Shown: piece by piece, positions 47,209-58,974 of the stretch
Numbering within the stretch: the first letter of the stretch is position 1
Layout: the number at the start of each line of letters is the position of its first letter
Origin: Paracyclopina nana
Taxonomy: Eukaryota > Arthropoda > Copepoda > Cyclopoida > Cyclopettidae
Length of the DNA stretch: 64,000 bases
Assembly: GCA_019096065.1 (NCBI GenBank)
Contig: JAGUCH010000001.1
Coordinates: 4,960,001 to 5,024,000 of the forward strand
Reading direction: 5' to 3'
Translations under genes and position numbers: made by a program
The notes under the pieces: model-generated
Database searches by the model: none
What the model was told of the DNA's origin: nothing
Seen by the model: only the letters and a program-made list of their open reading frames with translations

Positions 47209-48120
47209 GGATCTACTACGGACCCGGAATAGAAACTACTATGACGGACCCGGACTAGCATCTACGCCGGACCCGGAATAGAATCTACTGCCATGACATA
47301 CAAGGAATAGGAACTACTATGACAGAACCGGAATATGATCTATTGGGTAACAGAACAGGAATAGCATCTACAACAGACCATTGCTAACATCTACTGCAAA
47401 GATAGAACAGGAATATAATCTACTAGACAGAAACTAGCCCAGCAAAGTTAGTGTATACTTCAACTAAGTCAAATAGGATATCCAGAAGTCCTTATGTATG
47501 CAACAACTCTCTATGTCTTGGACATGTTTTTGAGTCTGTCAAGTACACAGGCATAAATAAGTCATAGTCGAACAAGTAAGAGGCAAGTCCTGAAGCATTG
47601 GCCAAGTTCTGAAGTTTAAACAAGTCCTGAAGTTAGAAGCAAGTCCTGAAGTTAGAAGCAAGTCCTGAAGTTAGAAGCAAGTCCTGAAGTTAGAAACAAG
47701 TCCTGAAGTTAGAAGCAAGTCTTGAAGTTAGAAGCAAGTCTTGAAGTTTCAGCCAAGTCAAGTATTAGCCAAGTCCTTTAAGTATTGGTCAAATCCTGAA
47801 GTATAGCTAGGTCCTGAAGTATATCCATCTTAGCTTTATCAGTCTTAACTAATTCAAGTAGGTCAGCCTACTTTGTATTCTGGTATGTATTAACAATAGA
47901 CTCTATTCCTGGTCTGGTGTAGATTATGTTCCTAGTACGTCACAGTAGTTTCTATGCCTGTACTGTCTCTGTAGATCCTATTCCGGCTCCATCATGGAGT
48001 AGATTATATTCCGGTACTGTCACAGTAGTTCCTATTCCGGCTCCGTCATGAAGTAGATTCTATTCCGGTGCCGTCACAGTAGTTTCTAGTACAGTATGTC
48101 CTGGTAGATCCTATTCCGGC
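47209..48120. mobile_element. foldback-like element 1, arms of short tandem units
   Basis: The left arm (47209-47420) repeats a unit like GGAATAGAAACTACTATGAC followed by GGACCC or similar. The right arm (47890-48120) carries the same units in reverse complement (GTCACAGTAGTTTCTA, CTATTCCGGCTCC). The middle includes an array of a 19-bp unit, CAAGTCCTGAAGTTAGAAG, at about 47585-47745. Long inverted arms made of tandem repeats around a different core match the layout of foldback (FB/TU) transposons. No protein is encoded. Confidence 0.72.
47585..47745 (+). repeat. 19-bp tandem array in the core of foldback-like element 1
   Basis: The unit CAAGTCCTGAAGTTAGAAG recurs about eight times, five of them nearly perfect in a row. 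The array edges decay into variants such as CCAAGTCCTTTAAGTATTGG. Confidence 0.85.
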
Positions 48121-49522
48121 TTCCCCACAAATTGATGTTTGAACGATTTGTCGTAACCAACAAAAAAAGTTAGCTGTACAAGGCTGATAAAGAACGCAGT
48201 CAATGCAAATCATACCAAGCAGCACAGGAGGAATGCCGTAGTTTTCCCCTTTCTCGCTGCTTCTTTTTCATATACGAGAGAAAAAAGTAAGCTTTTGAAC
48301 TTTTCTTGGATTTCCATTTCAAAGTTGACCTAAACTTGACAAGAAGCCATCAAATTGGTATTCTACGAGCAGGGCAATATTTTTAGCATTTTTCGGCCAC
48401 AGCAGATGCCAATGCTATTCACTTTTTTCCATATTTTTGCAATCTCTGCAACTTTGCATTCGTAACATTGCACAAAACACTTCCAAACCAGAAGAAATAC
48501 TTTCATGAAAAGTAGGAAAGTCGAGCCAATCTATTGTTTACTTTTCAGTATTTTTTCACCTCAGTGTGAAAGAAAATATTGTACTAAAAAAATTTCCCTT
48601 GGGAATGAAATTATACTAAACATTGAGATGACTCCCATGGGAAATTTTCTGAATAGACAATTATGTAAGGGAATTCATTTCAAGCGCTTAAAATATCGCT
48701 TACCTATGACTGAAGAAAGCCACACAAGTCCAAGGAAGATTTTGATTCTCCTCTTCATTTTATGTCGTTCACTCTGTTAAGTTTAGCAGGTGTTGAAGCA
48801 ACACAATTGCATAAATCACTGCTTTCTCTATGCTCTTTCAAGAATTTCACTCAATTTTTGCTTTTGAAGGCTCACGGCCTATGCTTGACTTTTTTGCATC
48901 AGCCTTTAGATCCAGGGCAAAGTTGGTTGGATTAAAGCCTGGAAGTGTCGTGACCAAAATCTCGTCTGAAAAAGGCCTTTTCAGGTCCTTTTCTGGCCTT
49001 CAGATTTTGACTCCTACAAAGAAGAAAAATAATTCTGCCGTGAGATAGGGTACTTCACTTTGTTTTGATATATGGCCTAATTAGAGGCTTTTTGTGGAGG
49101 AAAAATGATCGAGCTGTTGCCCTAAATAAACGACAATAATACCGTGTGATCACGTGGCTAAAATTGCTCACAAAAACGTCAGCTAACTTTTTGCCGCCTT
49201 TTTCACCTTTGAAAAAAGCAATGCACTGTTCAGAACGAAAAAATTCATGAATTCCACACAAGAATGCAGAACTCGTTAAAACTTCAGAAGTGAAAACATG
49301 TAGTAGCAGCCCTTCAGGCTTGTTTGGTTTTAATTTGTTCCCAAGTATTTGAAGCTCTCGCGTGGTCAAAGAAAACACCAACACAAGCCCAGAACGCCGC
49401 TTAAATTCGTCAGAAAAATCTGCAAACCTGTTTTCCTCTCTAGGTCTTGATATTGAACCCAACGAAAGATTTAGTTTAAATTCAAAAATCCGTCATAGAA
49501 ATGGTGATCATTGGGGCTCCAC

Positions 49523-50460
49523 TTTTATCTACTACACTTTTCTGGCAGTTGCTTTAACTTCTACACCTTTAGTAGAGTAGGATTATCTACTACACATTTT
49601 GAGTGTGGTTCGTACTTTAACTACTACACCTTTTGGTATAGTTGGATTAACTGCTACAAGTTTTCATGTTTTAACTACTACACATAATGCCATAGTCGTT
49701 TTAACTACTACAGTACAGTTGCTTAATCTTCTAAAAAATCATGCCTAGATGCTTTATCTTCTATACCTTTTGGTACAATTGTTTTATCTACTACACCTTT
49801 TGGCATAGTCATAATAACTTCTACAAGTCAACCTCTTTAAACAAATCAAACCTTAAGCATTTTACATAAAAAGTCTATTTCAAGCACATAATTCAAAAGA
49901 TTCTTTTTGTCATTGAAACTAACCCCTTGATTTGACATGTGAATGCCATCAACAAATATGTCATCTTTTATGTGGAATGCTTTGTTGATTGGAATGAAGT
50001 AGGCATTCACATATTCCATGCTTAATTTTTTAAGCTTAGTTTATGCCATCTGAATTGGATTAAAAAAGGTGAGTTTAAGTTAACTTAACATAATTCCTTC
50101 TTCAAAATGGATTAATTGACTTTGCTGTTAAAAATTTTGGATATAGGTGTAGAAATAACAATGAGAAATTGTGTAGTAGATAAAACATCAAGACGTCACC
50201 GTTTAAAAGTTAAAACAACTTACCCTGTAGGAGTAAAAAAAGACTGTACCAAAATGTGTAGTAGTAAAAATGACTACATTAAAAGGTGTAGAAGTTTAAA
50301 TTACTAGACTGTAGTCGTTAAAACAACTCTGGCAAAAGTTGTAGCATTTAAAACGACTTGATCTGTAGAAGTTAATCCTACTATAACATAAGGTGTAGTA
50401 GCTAAAGTGCAATATGTGTAGAAGTTAAAAAACACTAGACATGTAGTAGTTAAAACATCT
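49523..50460. mobile_element. foldback-like element 2, different unit sequence
   Basis: The left arm (49523-49830) repeats TTTTAACTACTACACCTTTT-like units of about 30-35 bp. The right arm (about 50160-50460) has the complement (TGTAGTAGTTAAAA, AAAAGGTGTAGAAGTT). The 330-bp core is unrelated and AT-rich. It has the same architecture as the element 1.4 kb upstream but a different arm sequence. Confidence 0.7.
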
Positions 50461-53400
50461 AGAAATTAGACGATAAAAAGTTTCCCCGATCATTGCATGT
50501 AATTCTCGGTGATATGAGATTTTTTGCTACCTTTCTGCCTCTGGTGAAGTTTTTCTTTGGCACCTTGGAAGTCTCGCAAAAAACGGCTCGATTTATGACC
50601 CAAGCCGTCATAAAATGGCCTTTTAGCGGTCGTAGCTGTAATTGGATATGACTAATGGCCACCGAAGACCAAACTGCTGTGACTTCTTTCTGTACCTGAA
50701 ATCAGCAAAGAATGGTGGCTTACCACGAAAAAATTCCTTAAAGGTCCACTACTGCTCTGTATATCTATTACTTTCCCATAGTGGAGCAAGCATGCAATGT
50801 TGTTCACCTTTCTCAGCAAAAAAATAATAACTAAAAATAGCAAGAGGTCCCGTTAAAAGGTCCGTAAAAAGTCAAGAGATGTCGATGGAAGGTTTCGAAA
50901 GCAGAATTTGTTCCAGTTATAATTAACGCTGTTATGGACGAAATGAAACCATGATACTGAAAATGTACTGCAGCATTTCGAAACATGGTTCATTATGCAG
51001 AATATTTAGGTGCGAGAATTTATATGGGATTTATTGCTCCTGCATTTACCATTTATTTGTTCTGCTTTAACGCAAACAATGGCCATAAACACGACAGAAA
51101 AATGCTACGTTTCTTATGAGGATTTTCAAACTTTGCAATCGTAAAGATTCCCGAGCTGTTCGAAAGCAATATCTAAAAAAAATAATCAACCTTTTCTTGC
51201 CTAAAAATTACCTCAAATCACGCCAAGCACTTTTTTCTCGTGTTCACAATTTTTTTCCTTTGAAGAGTACACATCTGTGTCGTCGTATTCTCCTTTGTTT
51301 ACATTAATTTTCTTCTATGTGTCATATCACTCAAAGTTGTAGGCACGCTTTCTAAAAAACTATTTGACTCGAATAATGTGTCACAGTTTGTTAGTCCCTT
51401 CCATTAATTGTTGTAAATGAGCTAGCTTAAGCACCTGACTTAGCTTAACTTTTTTCTAGATGACAAATGATCATTTCTGGACATAACAATTACAAAGGCC
51501 TTTCTTGTCTTGTCGGGCGAAAAAAAACCCTCCCACTAGAAAAAAGTTAAAGCAACAAAAAGGTCAAAATGACCACAATTGGCGCCTTTCCGTCTAGACC
51601 ACGCAGAGCCCAACGGTTTTCATGTCGCGACTTGGGTTAATACAATCAGTGCGGTGAATTTTCTGTTCACGCGCAAATGCGAGAATTAAAGGATGATGGA
51701 AATTCTCACCACAAGTATTTATGAGCTTGTTTCAGTAGCCGAGGTCGGTCGAGCACTAAAGGGACCCTTGAGTCTTGAGGAGGACGCCGAAAGCGAGCAA
51801 CGTCAACGACGGCTCTGGAAATCATGGAGAAGAAAGCAAATTAGTTGCAATGAATCTGCGGTGGTCGTGTCGACCATTGTATCTTACGTTCGCAGCCACC
51901 AAAAGAATTTTTCGGATTCCATCCGTCTTCGCCGGATCAAGTTTGAAGTCAGCTGATGAGTTCTATTTGCTTCAGCCAATACGGTCAGCTTTGAGCGCGC
52001 TCGCCTGTCAGTTAATCCGCAAGAGCTACCAGAAGAGGCTACTATTTTACCGCCAAAAAAAGGAATGCGCAAAAAATAAAGCATATTTGCATATTCCTCT
52101 TTTTCCGGGCAATTGAAGAGTAACCCAATTAAAAGGGAAACTGTTTTACGAGACCTGGTTTCATAAAGTCTACATACTTTCCGGCCCATTTGATTGTAAC
52201 TTTTACGTGTTGGAACCAGTAGCCATTTTAAGCAGAGCAATGTGAATCTCCCTCTAGTTCTACTTGAATGGAACTGCACATCTGCATCGCATTACTTTTC
52301 CAAAAACGTCGTGCGCTAATAATAAAAAGAGAGAGAGAGCACTTTTTTAAAAGACGGCATTTTGCACTTAGTTGTGCAAAAACCATTGATTTCTCCATGT
52401 CCTTTGTCAGATTAATGTCAGAATCTTGACAAAATAATCTCAGATCTATCGTTGTGGGGAAAAACAGATAAAAGCACACATTTTAAAAAAGCCTGCATAT
52501 CCGCAGTGGTGTGTGCAGTTATTGCACAACTGTACTCTTCTGGTTGAGGAAAATCCAGAGAAGAACAAATGGAGACAGGTTCCAGCATGTAATTTGGGTC
52601 ATTTTTGCCATTGTTGCCACCTCATTAGATATGCTCTTTATGATCATATGTCATATTTCCGCTCCATGGAAATGAGACCGGAAAGTGCTTGCTGATTTGT
52701 CTTTCGAAAGTATTCTGTTTTTTCGGCTTAAAAGTGTGAACTTGCTTGGCTTTCCGTGGGTGTTAATTAGCTAGATTACAATTGGCGAACTTTTTGAGGT
52801 TCAGTTGTTTCGTATGCTAATTAGCTCATTCTGTATGCAGCCATTTTGAAAAAAAGCTAGACATGTGTGTGTAATTGGCACTGCAGCTCAAGAATTAATC
52901 CCAGTTGATCCTGTGAAACATTTGAGACCAGTTTTCAAAAAAGGGCTTTCTATTATTTCAAACAAGCTATGGCGTTTTATCATAGCTAAAATCGATTTTT
53001 TTCGATGCATCAATTTTGACATGTTTAGTTGTGCTTACCAACTGTGCTTTTTTACGTTTTCAGAAGATGATTTGATCTCACTTTTATGACCTCCCCTGAC
53101 AACACTCTTGGGAGGCAGTGCTAATAGATGTGCTGACATAGTACTAAATCAGCTGTTTGTTTGTTCCCCATCCCAATATCGGAATTATAAAATCGCACAC
53201 ACCCACAACATCTTGTGAATTGTGTCAGGCGCACGTGTGGCACTCATATAGTACTTTAAAAAAGCCTTAACACCACGATGGTTTTAAATTATGCATGTTT
53301 GTTTCTGCTATAGATTCATAGGGTTTTTTGGGGATTTCTTTATCCAGTGTGCCGGGAATTCAGCATCTGCATTGACTTGAATTTATTGCGTCTCTGCACC

Positions 53401-55463
53401 ATCCTTGTCGATTTGTGGCGGAAATGAATGGATTTAAAGTATTTACTACGAGCAGGAGCAAATGCATGCATAGATTACATCAATGTCCTCCTTGAGTGCA
53501 AATGGGTCACTTCTCACATATGAATATGGGACAAATGCATCGACATTCTCACATGACATGGTGCCCAACACAACACTTTATGCATAGAACAGTCACTGAT
53601 GGTGGACCACCAAGGTTAATGTACAAGTATCTTTACACAACCATGAAAAGATATTTTGTAGTTTATGAGTTGAAAACAAATGAGTACAATGCGTATGTGT
53701 ATACACAAATAGCCAACATATCCGACTCCATTGAGAACTTCTGTCGGTGTTTTTCCTTTTGTCACGTGCTTTCCATTAATCTTGAGGGTCTTTTGCATCG
53801 AATCGTGTCGGTTCGGGTCATTTGTGGTCATTGACATATGAAAGCCGACTCGAATCTGACGCCACTTCCTTACATAGTCACTCGTTAATGCAAATGTCAG
53901 TGATTCCCATGAATTCTCTAAAATTGGCAAAGTGGCAAGCAAATATAAGATAGATAAAAATATATCCTTTAGCTTGATCTCCCTGTAGGCTATGCTATTG
54001 ATTCAGTTATGCTAAAAATATAGAGCAACTAATAAGCTGCTTTCAAGACTAACCTAGTCAAACCTCAACTTGTGCACACTGGGAATTAACTCTTCAAAAC
54101 ATCGTATTTTGATACATTTTCTTGCAGCTTAAAATACTTATTACTCAGAATCATAGTACCGTAGCGTTGTTTACCCTTCCCCGATGGAGATTTTGTATTT
54201 TTTCCCCAAGTGTGCTACTAATGAAAGATCCCTATCAATTTGACAGCAGCATCGACTTTCCCCTATTTCTCCAATGAGCCTCAGCCATAATTCCATGCAA
54301 TCTACCTTAATACAGATTGTACTATCAATAACGGAAAAAATAAGTTTTCAAAATAAAGCGAGCTTTCAAATTTTAAGGGAAGGAAATTTGCTGTCATGTA
54401 ACCAGATGTACCCAATTTTATTTTTTGACAGGCTCAGCTCGACTCGGAGCTCAATCCATGAATCCCGTAATATAGCACCGCTATTTACTCAGCTTTTGGT
54501 GGGACACCATGTATGTGCTTTTATAGGTGAGTGAGCCAATACACGAAGGGACTCTCCAACAAATACAATATGAAGCCTTAATGTTGCTATTTATCCGGTA
54601 ATAGAAATTCTGCCTCGAAGTTTTGAGCTAGAAATTAATGCACTTTTGATGCTACATCCCAAAATGTGTGCACTGTAGCATTGACAAAAGAGGATCCACT
54701 TTCCCTGATCAAGATGGATTACCTACATAGTGATGGCCATTCTTGAGATATTGGCAAACATAACTAGAGCTGAGAAAAAGTGCAAATTGCATGAAGATTA
54801 CTGTTTTTCATGCTCCAGCGGACACCTCACCACAGCCCTTTTCACTCAGTGAGTTTTATTTGGTTGAGTAGCATGAACTTCACCTTTTAGCGCCACCGAA
54901 AAGAAGTGGCATTAGTTATTAATTGGCGTAAAAGCTTTTCTGTAGAGCTGCAAAAATTGGCTTTCTACCAAAACCAGGCCAAGCACAGATGGTTTCACAG
55001 CTTTTTTCGCGTTGTAAACATGAATTTTTGTTTCGCTGGTTAACTAACAGATGCGCAGATTCTGTACAGTGATTTTACTCAAGGTTGTCCGTTTTAGCTT
55101 GAACTGAAAATTAATAACCGAATTGAAGAATAATATCCAGATTGTGTATGATCGTCATCCAAGCTCTTCCGCTTTATGGAAAAATGCTCAAATTTAATTT
55201 GGTGCTGGTACCATATCAAAGCCCATGATTATTAAATTGTCATCACGATTTTTTGTGCAGCCATACATTTGCCCCACTTTGTTAAAAAGAATAATATTTT
55301 GAGCCAACACACCTTTGCTCGCATTCTACGGTTCCTCGTCGATTGTGAAACCTGGCACACTTGTGCCTGAATTGAAATAGTGCAAGCTTAAGCTTCAACT
55401 TGTGGTAATGCTATCAGCTTCAGTTGCAAAATGTCTTAATTCAATTTGAATAAAGTCACAAAA

Positions 55464-58400
55464 ATGAGCCCGAGTTGGGTGAAATTTTTGCTCCTGGTGT
55501 TTTCCTCCTTGGCGAATGCAACTGAAGACTTCAAAGGTCTAACTGCCATAAAAGATTTGCGCTTGTTCAATTATCCCAAAACAGCTGCTTTTATTTTTAG
55601 CTTGTCCTCGAGGCTGGAAAGAGAGGCCATTCATTTGTTTCAAGTAAGAAAGATTTTGTAAATTCATTTCTTAGTCAGCTGTTGCGGATGCGCCGTTCCC
55701 AAAATGCCCCATTGCATCGGTCGCATGCACTCAGCTCACTTCTCTGACTCAGCTGCAAGCCCGCGTTACAAACTGCTCAGGATTCACCGTCAGCTAATAG
55801 AAAGGGACACTGTTTAAAATATAGAGCTTTATAGGGACAGTGAAAACGAGTACGATTTCGGCAGTGGGCTCGCCTATTGTTTGAACCAACAATCACTCGA
55901 CCACTGGAATGGCTTTAACGTTGGCCTCATTGGCGTGGGCCAACTACGAAAATTTAGGAACAAGTTTGATTTTGCCGTCGAAGTCCAGAGGCGGCATTAC
56001 AATTTCCATACGGACCGAAATAAGTTCAGAGTGAATGCAAGGAAGGACCAAGATGGCACTTGGAGAGAATTCTTCACTGGGAATGAAGTGGAATTCCATC
56101 ATTTTCCTGGGTTCGATCCCCACTCTGGAAAAAGAGGAGATACCCTTGTGTGGGACTCTGACGACGGAAGACTCCATCGAGCAGATCCTGACGAAAAGTT
56201 CCCTGTGTTATGTGCCACTAAGAAGTCAGATAGTAAGAACTTACATCAAAATCATAAACATTTTTATTGGAGTCAATGGTGTCATTTCTTTTGATCATAT
56301 GAGTTTTGCTTACTTAGTCAATCAGTTAGATGCATAGAGAAAGGTTTTTAAAATATTTGTGGAGAGCCAATATGCTTAAAGTACAATTTTTTGTAAGAAA
56401 CCTTAGTTGATGGTTACATTGTAACCTATTTTTTTCAATATATGATATTCCTTTTTACACTAGCCTTCTCCATGCAATTTTTGTAGCCTCATGGAATTCA
56501 AAGTCTCCTTGCATCGAAAGCTTTTGCAAAGATTCAATATACTCAATTATGTATCGAAAGAAGCTTTAGAGTGCACTTGATTACATATCAAAGCATTCTT
56601 TTATTATTCTCTATTAGATCTGAATGAAATGTGCAAGCTCATTGAGTCCATGTACCATTTTTAGGTTGCAACGATTGCCCTGATGCACAATGGGAAAGTG
56701 AGTGTAGCAATGCAGGCGATTGCTTGAATGGCAAATGTTTCTGCGATAAGGGATTTGAGGGCTTCAAATGTCAAATTCCTCGTAAGTAAATTAACATTCC
56801 TGAGATAATCATTCTAGCAAAATCCCTCGCGATCTCAAAAAAGAGTATCCCGAGTAACTACATATTAGGAAATGTTGATTATTTAACCGCTATTGATCAA
56901 TTGAGATCATTGCCCTCTTAATGATTGATTAGATTGGCTTTCTTTTGTTGATTGGCAAATTATCTGTGCTCAATAGTGCTATTCTACAAAGAAACAGTAT
57001 TTCAGCTAAATAATCCGCTATTTCCGTGAATACGAGCTTTTTCGCTATTTATTGAAAAAAGTCAGGAGTTTTTTAAGTTTGCTTTCAAAAGGCTAAAGCT
57101 CTTTTAAAACTTACTTTAAACCAATTTTCATGTCTGGTAGGCCCACTACTACAAGATTAGGCCAAATTCTGCGGCAGATCTTTGAAAGCTGAGGATTTTA
57201 ATGGGAAAAGTCCCTGGAGAAAAACTAGTTCCAACTTCTTTTTCTCTCTCCCACTCTAGCCATGGAGATTTCAAATTTGGAGTTGTTCATCTATGCTGGC
57301 GATCCATCTAATCCGGGGGAAAAATTAAGCTTGCAACATAACACCAGCTGCTTAGTGGAGGCTCAGTTGCCTGAAAATGTAGAAAATTCAGTGACCGGAG
57401 CCCCCTTTGGGCAGCCAATCTCATGTGGAGGTGAGTTTTTCAATTGTCATTTTACACCTATACTTGAGTCCCAATGCAGCTAGAGTAAGTTGCATGTAAG
57501 TAGCTTGCCAAAATGCTAGCTTAGTATATGACCAATTATTTTAGTTATTGATTAATGAAGCAATGAATTTTTTTTCAGGTAATTTAGTGGGAGGAACTGC
57601 TATCAAGCAATGCTGGACTTATCGTAATCATCACCGTCATGATGTTTGGTCATCTTCACACCCAGGAGATATGATGACACCGCGATCAAAAGCAGCTGCA
57701 ACTGTAATTTCTGACGTTGTAAGTTATAATTGCAAAATGAAAAACAGAGAGAACACCACCCTGTTGGCCTCCATAAATATCATGGAGTGACATCTATTAC
57801 TTTTGGCTACAACTGGAGTGATAAACTGTATTGAATTTTATTTTTGTTCTAGAATAGAGACAAGATCTATTGGGTGACTTTTGGGGAGGATGAACTAGGC
57901 CAGGATCTTGCCAACACCGAAATTCTTACATGGTACGGGGATTGGATCCAGGGCCCCAATTTGACCGCAGATTTCCGGAGGCAAGCCCACTGTGCACTTC
58001 AAATCAACGACTGTGAGGCTGCTGTACTTGGTGGACTCACTGATGGCGACAGCTACAGAGATGACATTTTAATCTTCAATTTCGAGGATGCCAAATGGAA
58101 ACAGGGGCCAAAGTGAGCACTGAATTTATTCTCTTTATTTAAGAAAAATTGTAACTTTGCACCGCCTGAGTTACAACTCAAAAAGATTGATTGGAAAGCA
58201 GCTACTCTACCTTATGAGAAAAGAAGCTTTGCAAGCAATTTTCCTACGGACCGTTTTTTTGCAGGTTGCGAAATGAGAGAGCCAATTTGGCATGTGCTAC
58301 CATCAAAGATTCGCAATCGGGACATCCAATTGTCATCACTGCTTGCGGTACTGGTCCCTTGGGCATCGAAACTTCGGTCGAATCTTGGGATTTGACCACG

Positions 58401-58931
58401 TGGGAAACAAGAGTGTTGCCTTACAAATGCCCAACTTCTGTGGACTATTTTAGGCAAGGTAAAACATGCAGCTTCGCTTACTTTTCTGTACTTGTTTAGG
58501 ACTCACAAATCGTACTAATATTGGGCTTTGGGTTAGTGTCTAATTTGATTTACTCGAGTAGGCAAAGAGTATGTAAATAGTAACTCTCTGGACATGATTT
58601 TTCTTGAAAGCTTATCCGGTAGTGACAGGTTAATATGAGAAGGCAGCAGCAGCCCCACAAAAAATAATTATTTTTTGCTGTATGTACAAATTAACCCAAA
58701 ATAGTGCGTACGCTCAAGTAATACACGAAGCTTCTTGTTAATGAGACTCGTTTATTTTACGCACTTGCAGCATGGCCAGTGTCAGATCACGAAATTGTCT
58801 TGGTTAGTGGACAAGAAGTGTGGTCTTTCACGTTGGATTACGGATTTCGAAAAGTGGCTGATTTGAGCGTTGCTCGGTCTGGGAGCTCTGGTAGCGCCCT
58901 ACTGCAAAAAGGAACAGTGGACTGTGCCTGA
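55464..58931 (+). CDS. secreted C-type lectin / EGF / Kelch-repeat protein
   Basis: Exons: 55464-55536, 55601-55643, 55835-56232, 56665-56781, 57260-57430, 57579-57718, 57853-58112, 58265-58458, 58771-58931. They total 1557 nt, exactly 518 codons plus stop, all in phase. Residues 1-20 are a signal peptide (WVKFLLLVFSSLANA). Exons 2-3 are C-type-lectin-like: ACPRGWKERPFICFK, LAYCLNQQ, HWNGFNVGLIGVG and DEKFPVLCATKK. Exon 4 is one EGF module (CSNAGDCLNGKCFCDKGFEG). Exons 6-9 are Kelch-like propeller blades, for example CEAAVLGGLTDGDSYRDDIL then WKQGPKLRNERANLACAT, and VESWDLTTWE. No membrane anchor is seen, so it should be extracellular; binding partners are unknown. The lectin domain lacks an obvious EPN or QPD sugar-binding triplet, so calcium-dependent sugar binding is doubtful. 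Each named domain is moderately to well supported; the combined architecture is not one I know by name. Confidence 0.85.
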
Positions 58932-58968
58932 AAATGACGATGCTAGCTGTTAAAGAGTGTGGAACCTA

Positions 58969-58974
58969 AATAAA
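58969..58974 (+). terminator. polyadenylation signal of the lectin/EGF/Kelch gene
   Basis: AATAAA 37 bases after the stop codon, in the expected position. Confidence 0.7.

Larger units (their letters stand above)
30318..55463. other. 25 kb without recognisable exons
   Basis: Between the first visible dpr exon (minus strand) and the lectin/EGF/Kelch gene (plus strand) I find no exon with family similarity. The many short open frames lack splice support and look random. Repeats are listed separately: a hairpin (30363-30748), several MITEs, a palindrome (32710-32856) and two foldback-like elements (47209-48120, 49523-50460). The likeliest reading is a long dpr 5' intron plus intergenic DNA, with the missing dpr exons inside or beyond the window. 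Confidence 0.45.

Noticed and set aside
47585..47745. Regular 19-bp repeats resembling a CRISPR array
   Set aside because: Units are head-to-tail with no unique spacers, in an intron-bearing animal genome; it is a minisatellite.
51884..52279. 131-codon minus-strand open frame
   Set aside because: No recognisable domain, and it overlaps open frames on the other strand; kept only as part of a low-interest GC-rich segment.
53496..53834. Met/His-rich open frame (MGHFSHMNMGQMHRHSHM)
   Set aside because: The odd composition comes from a short ATG/CAT-rich patch; the rest of the frame looks random.
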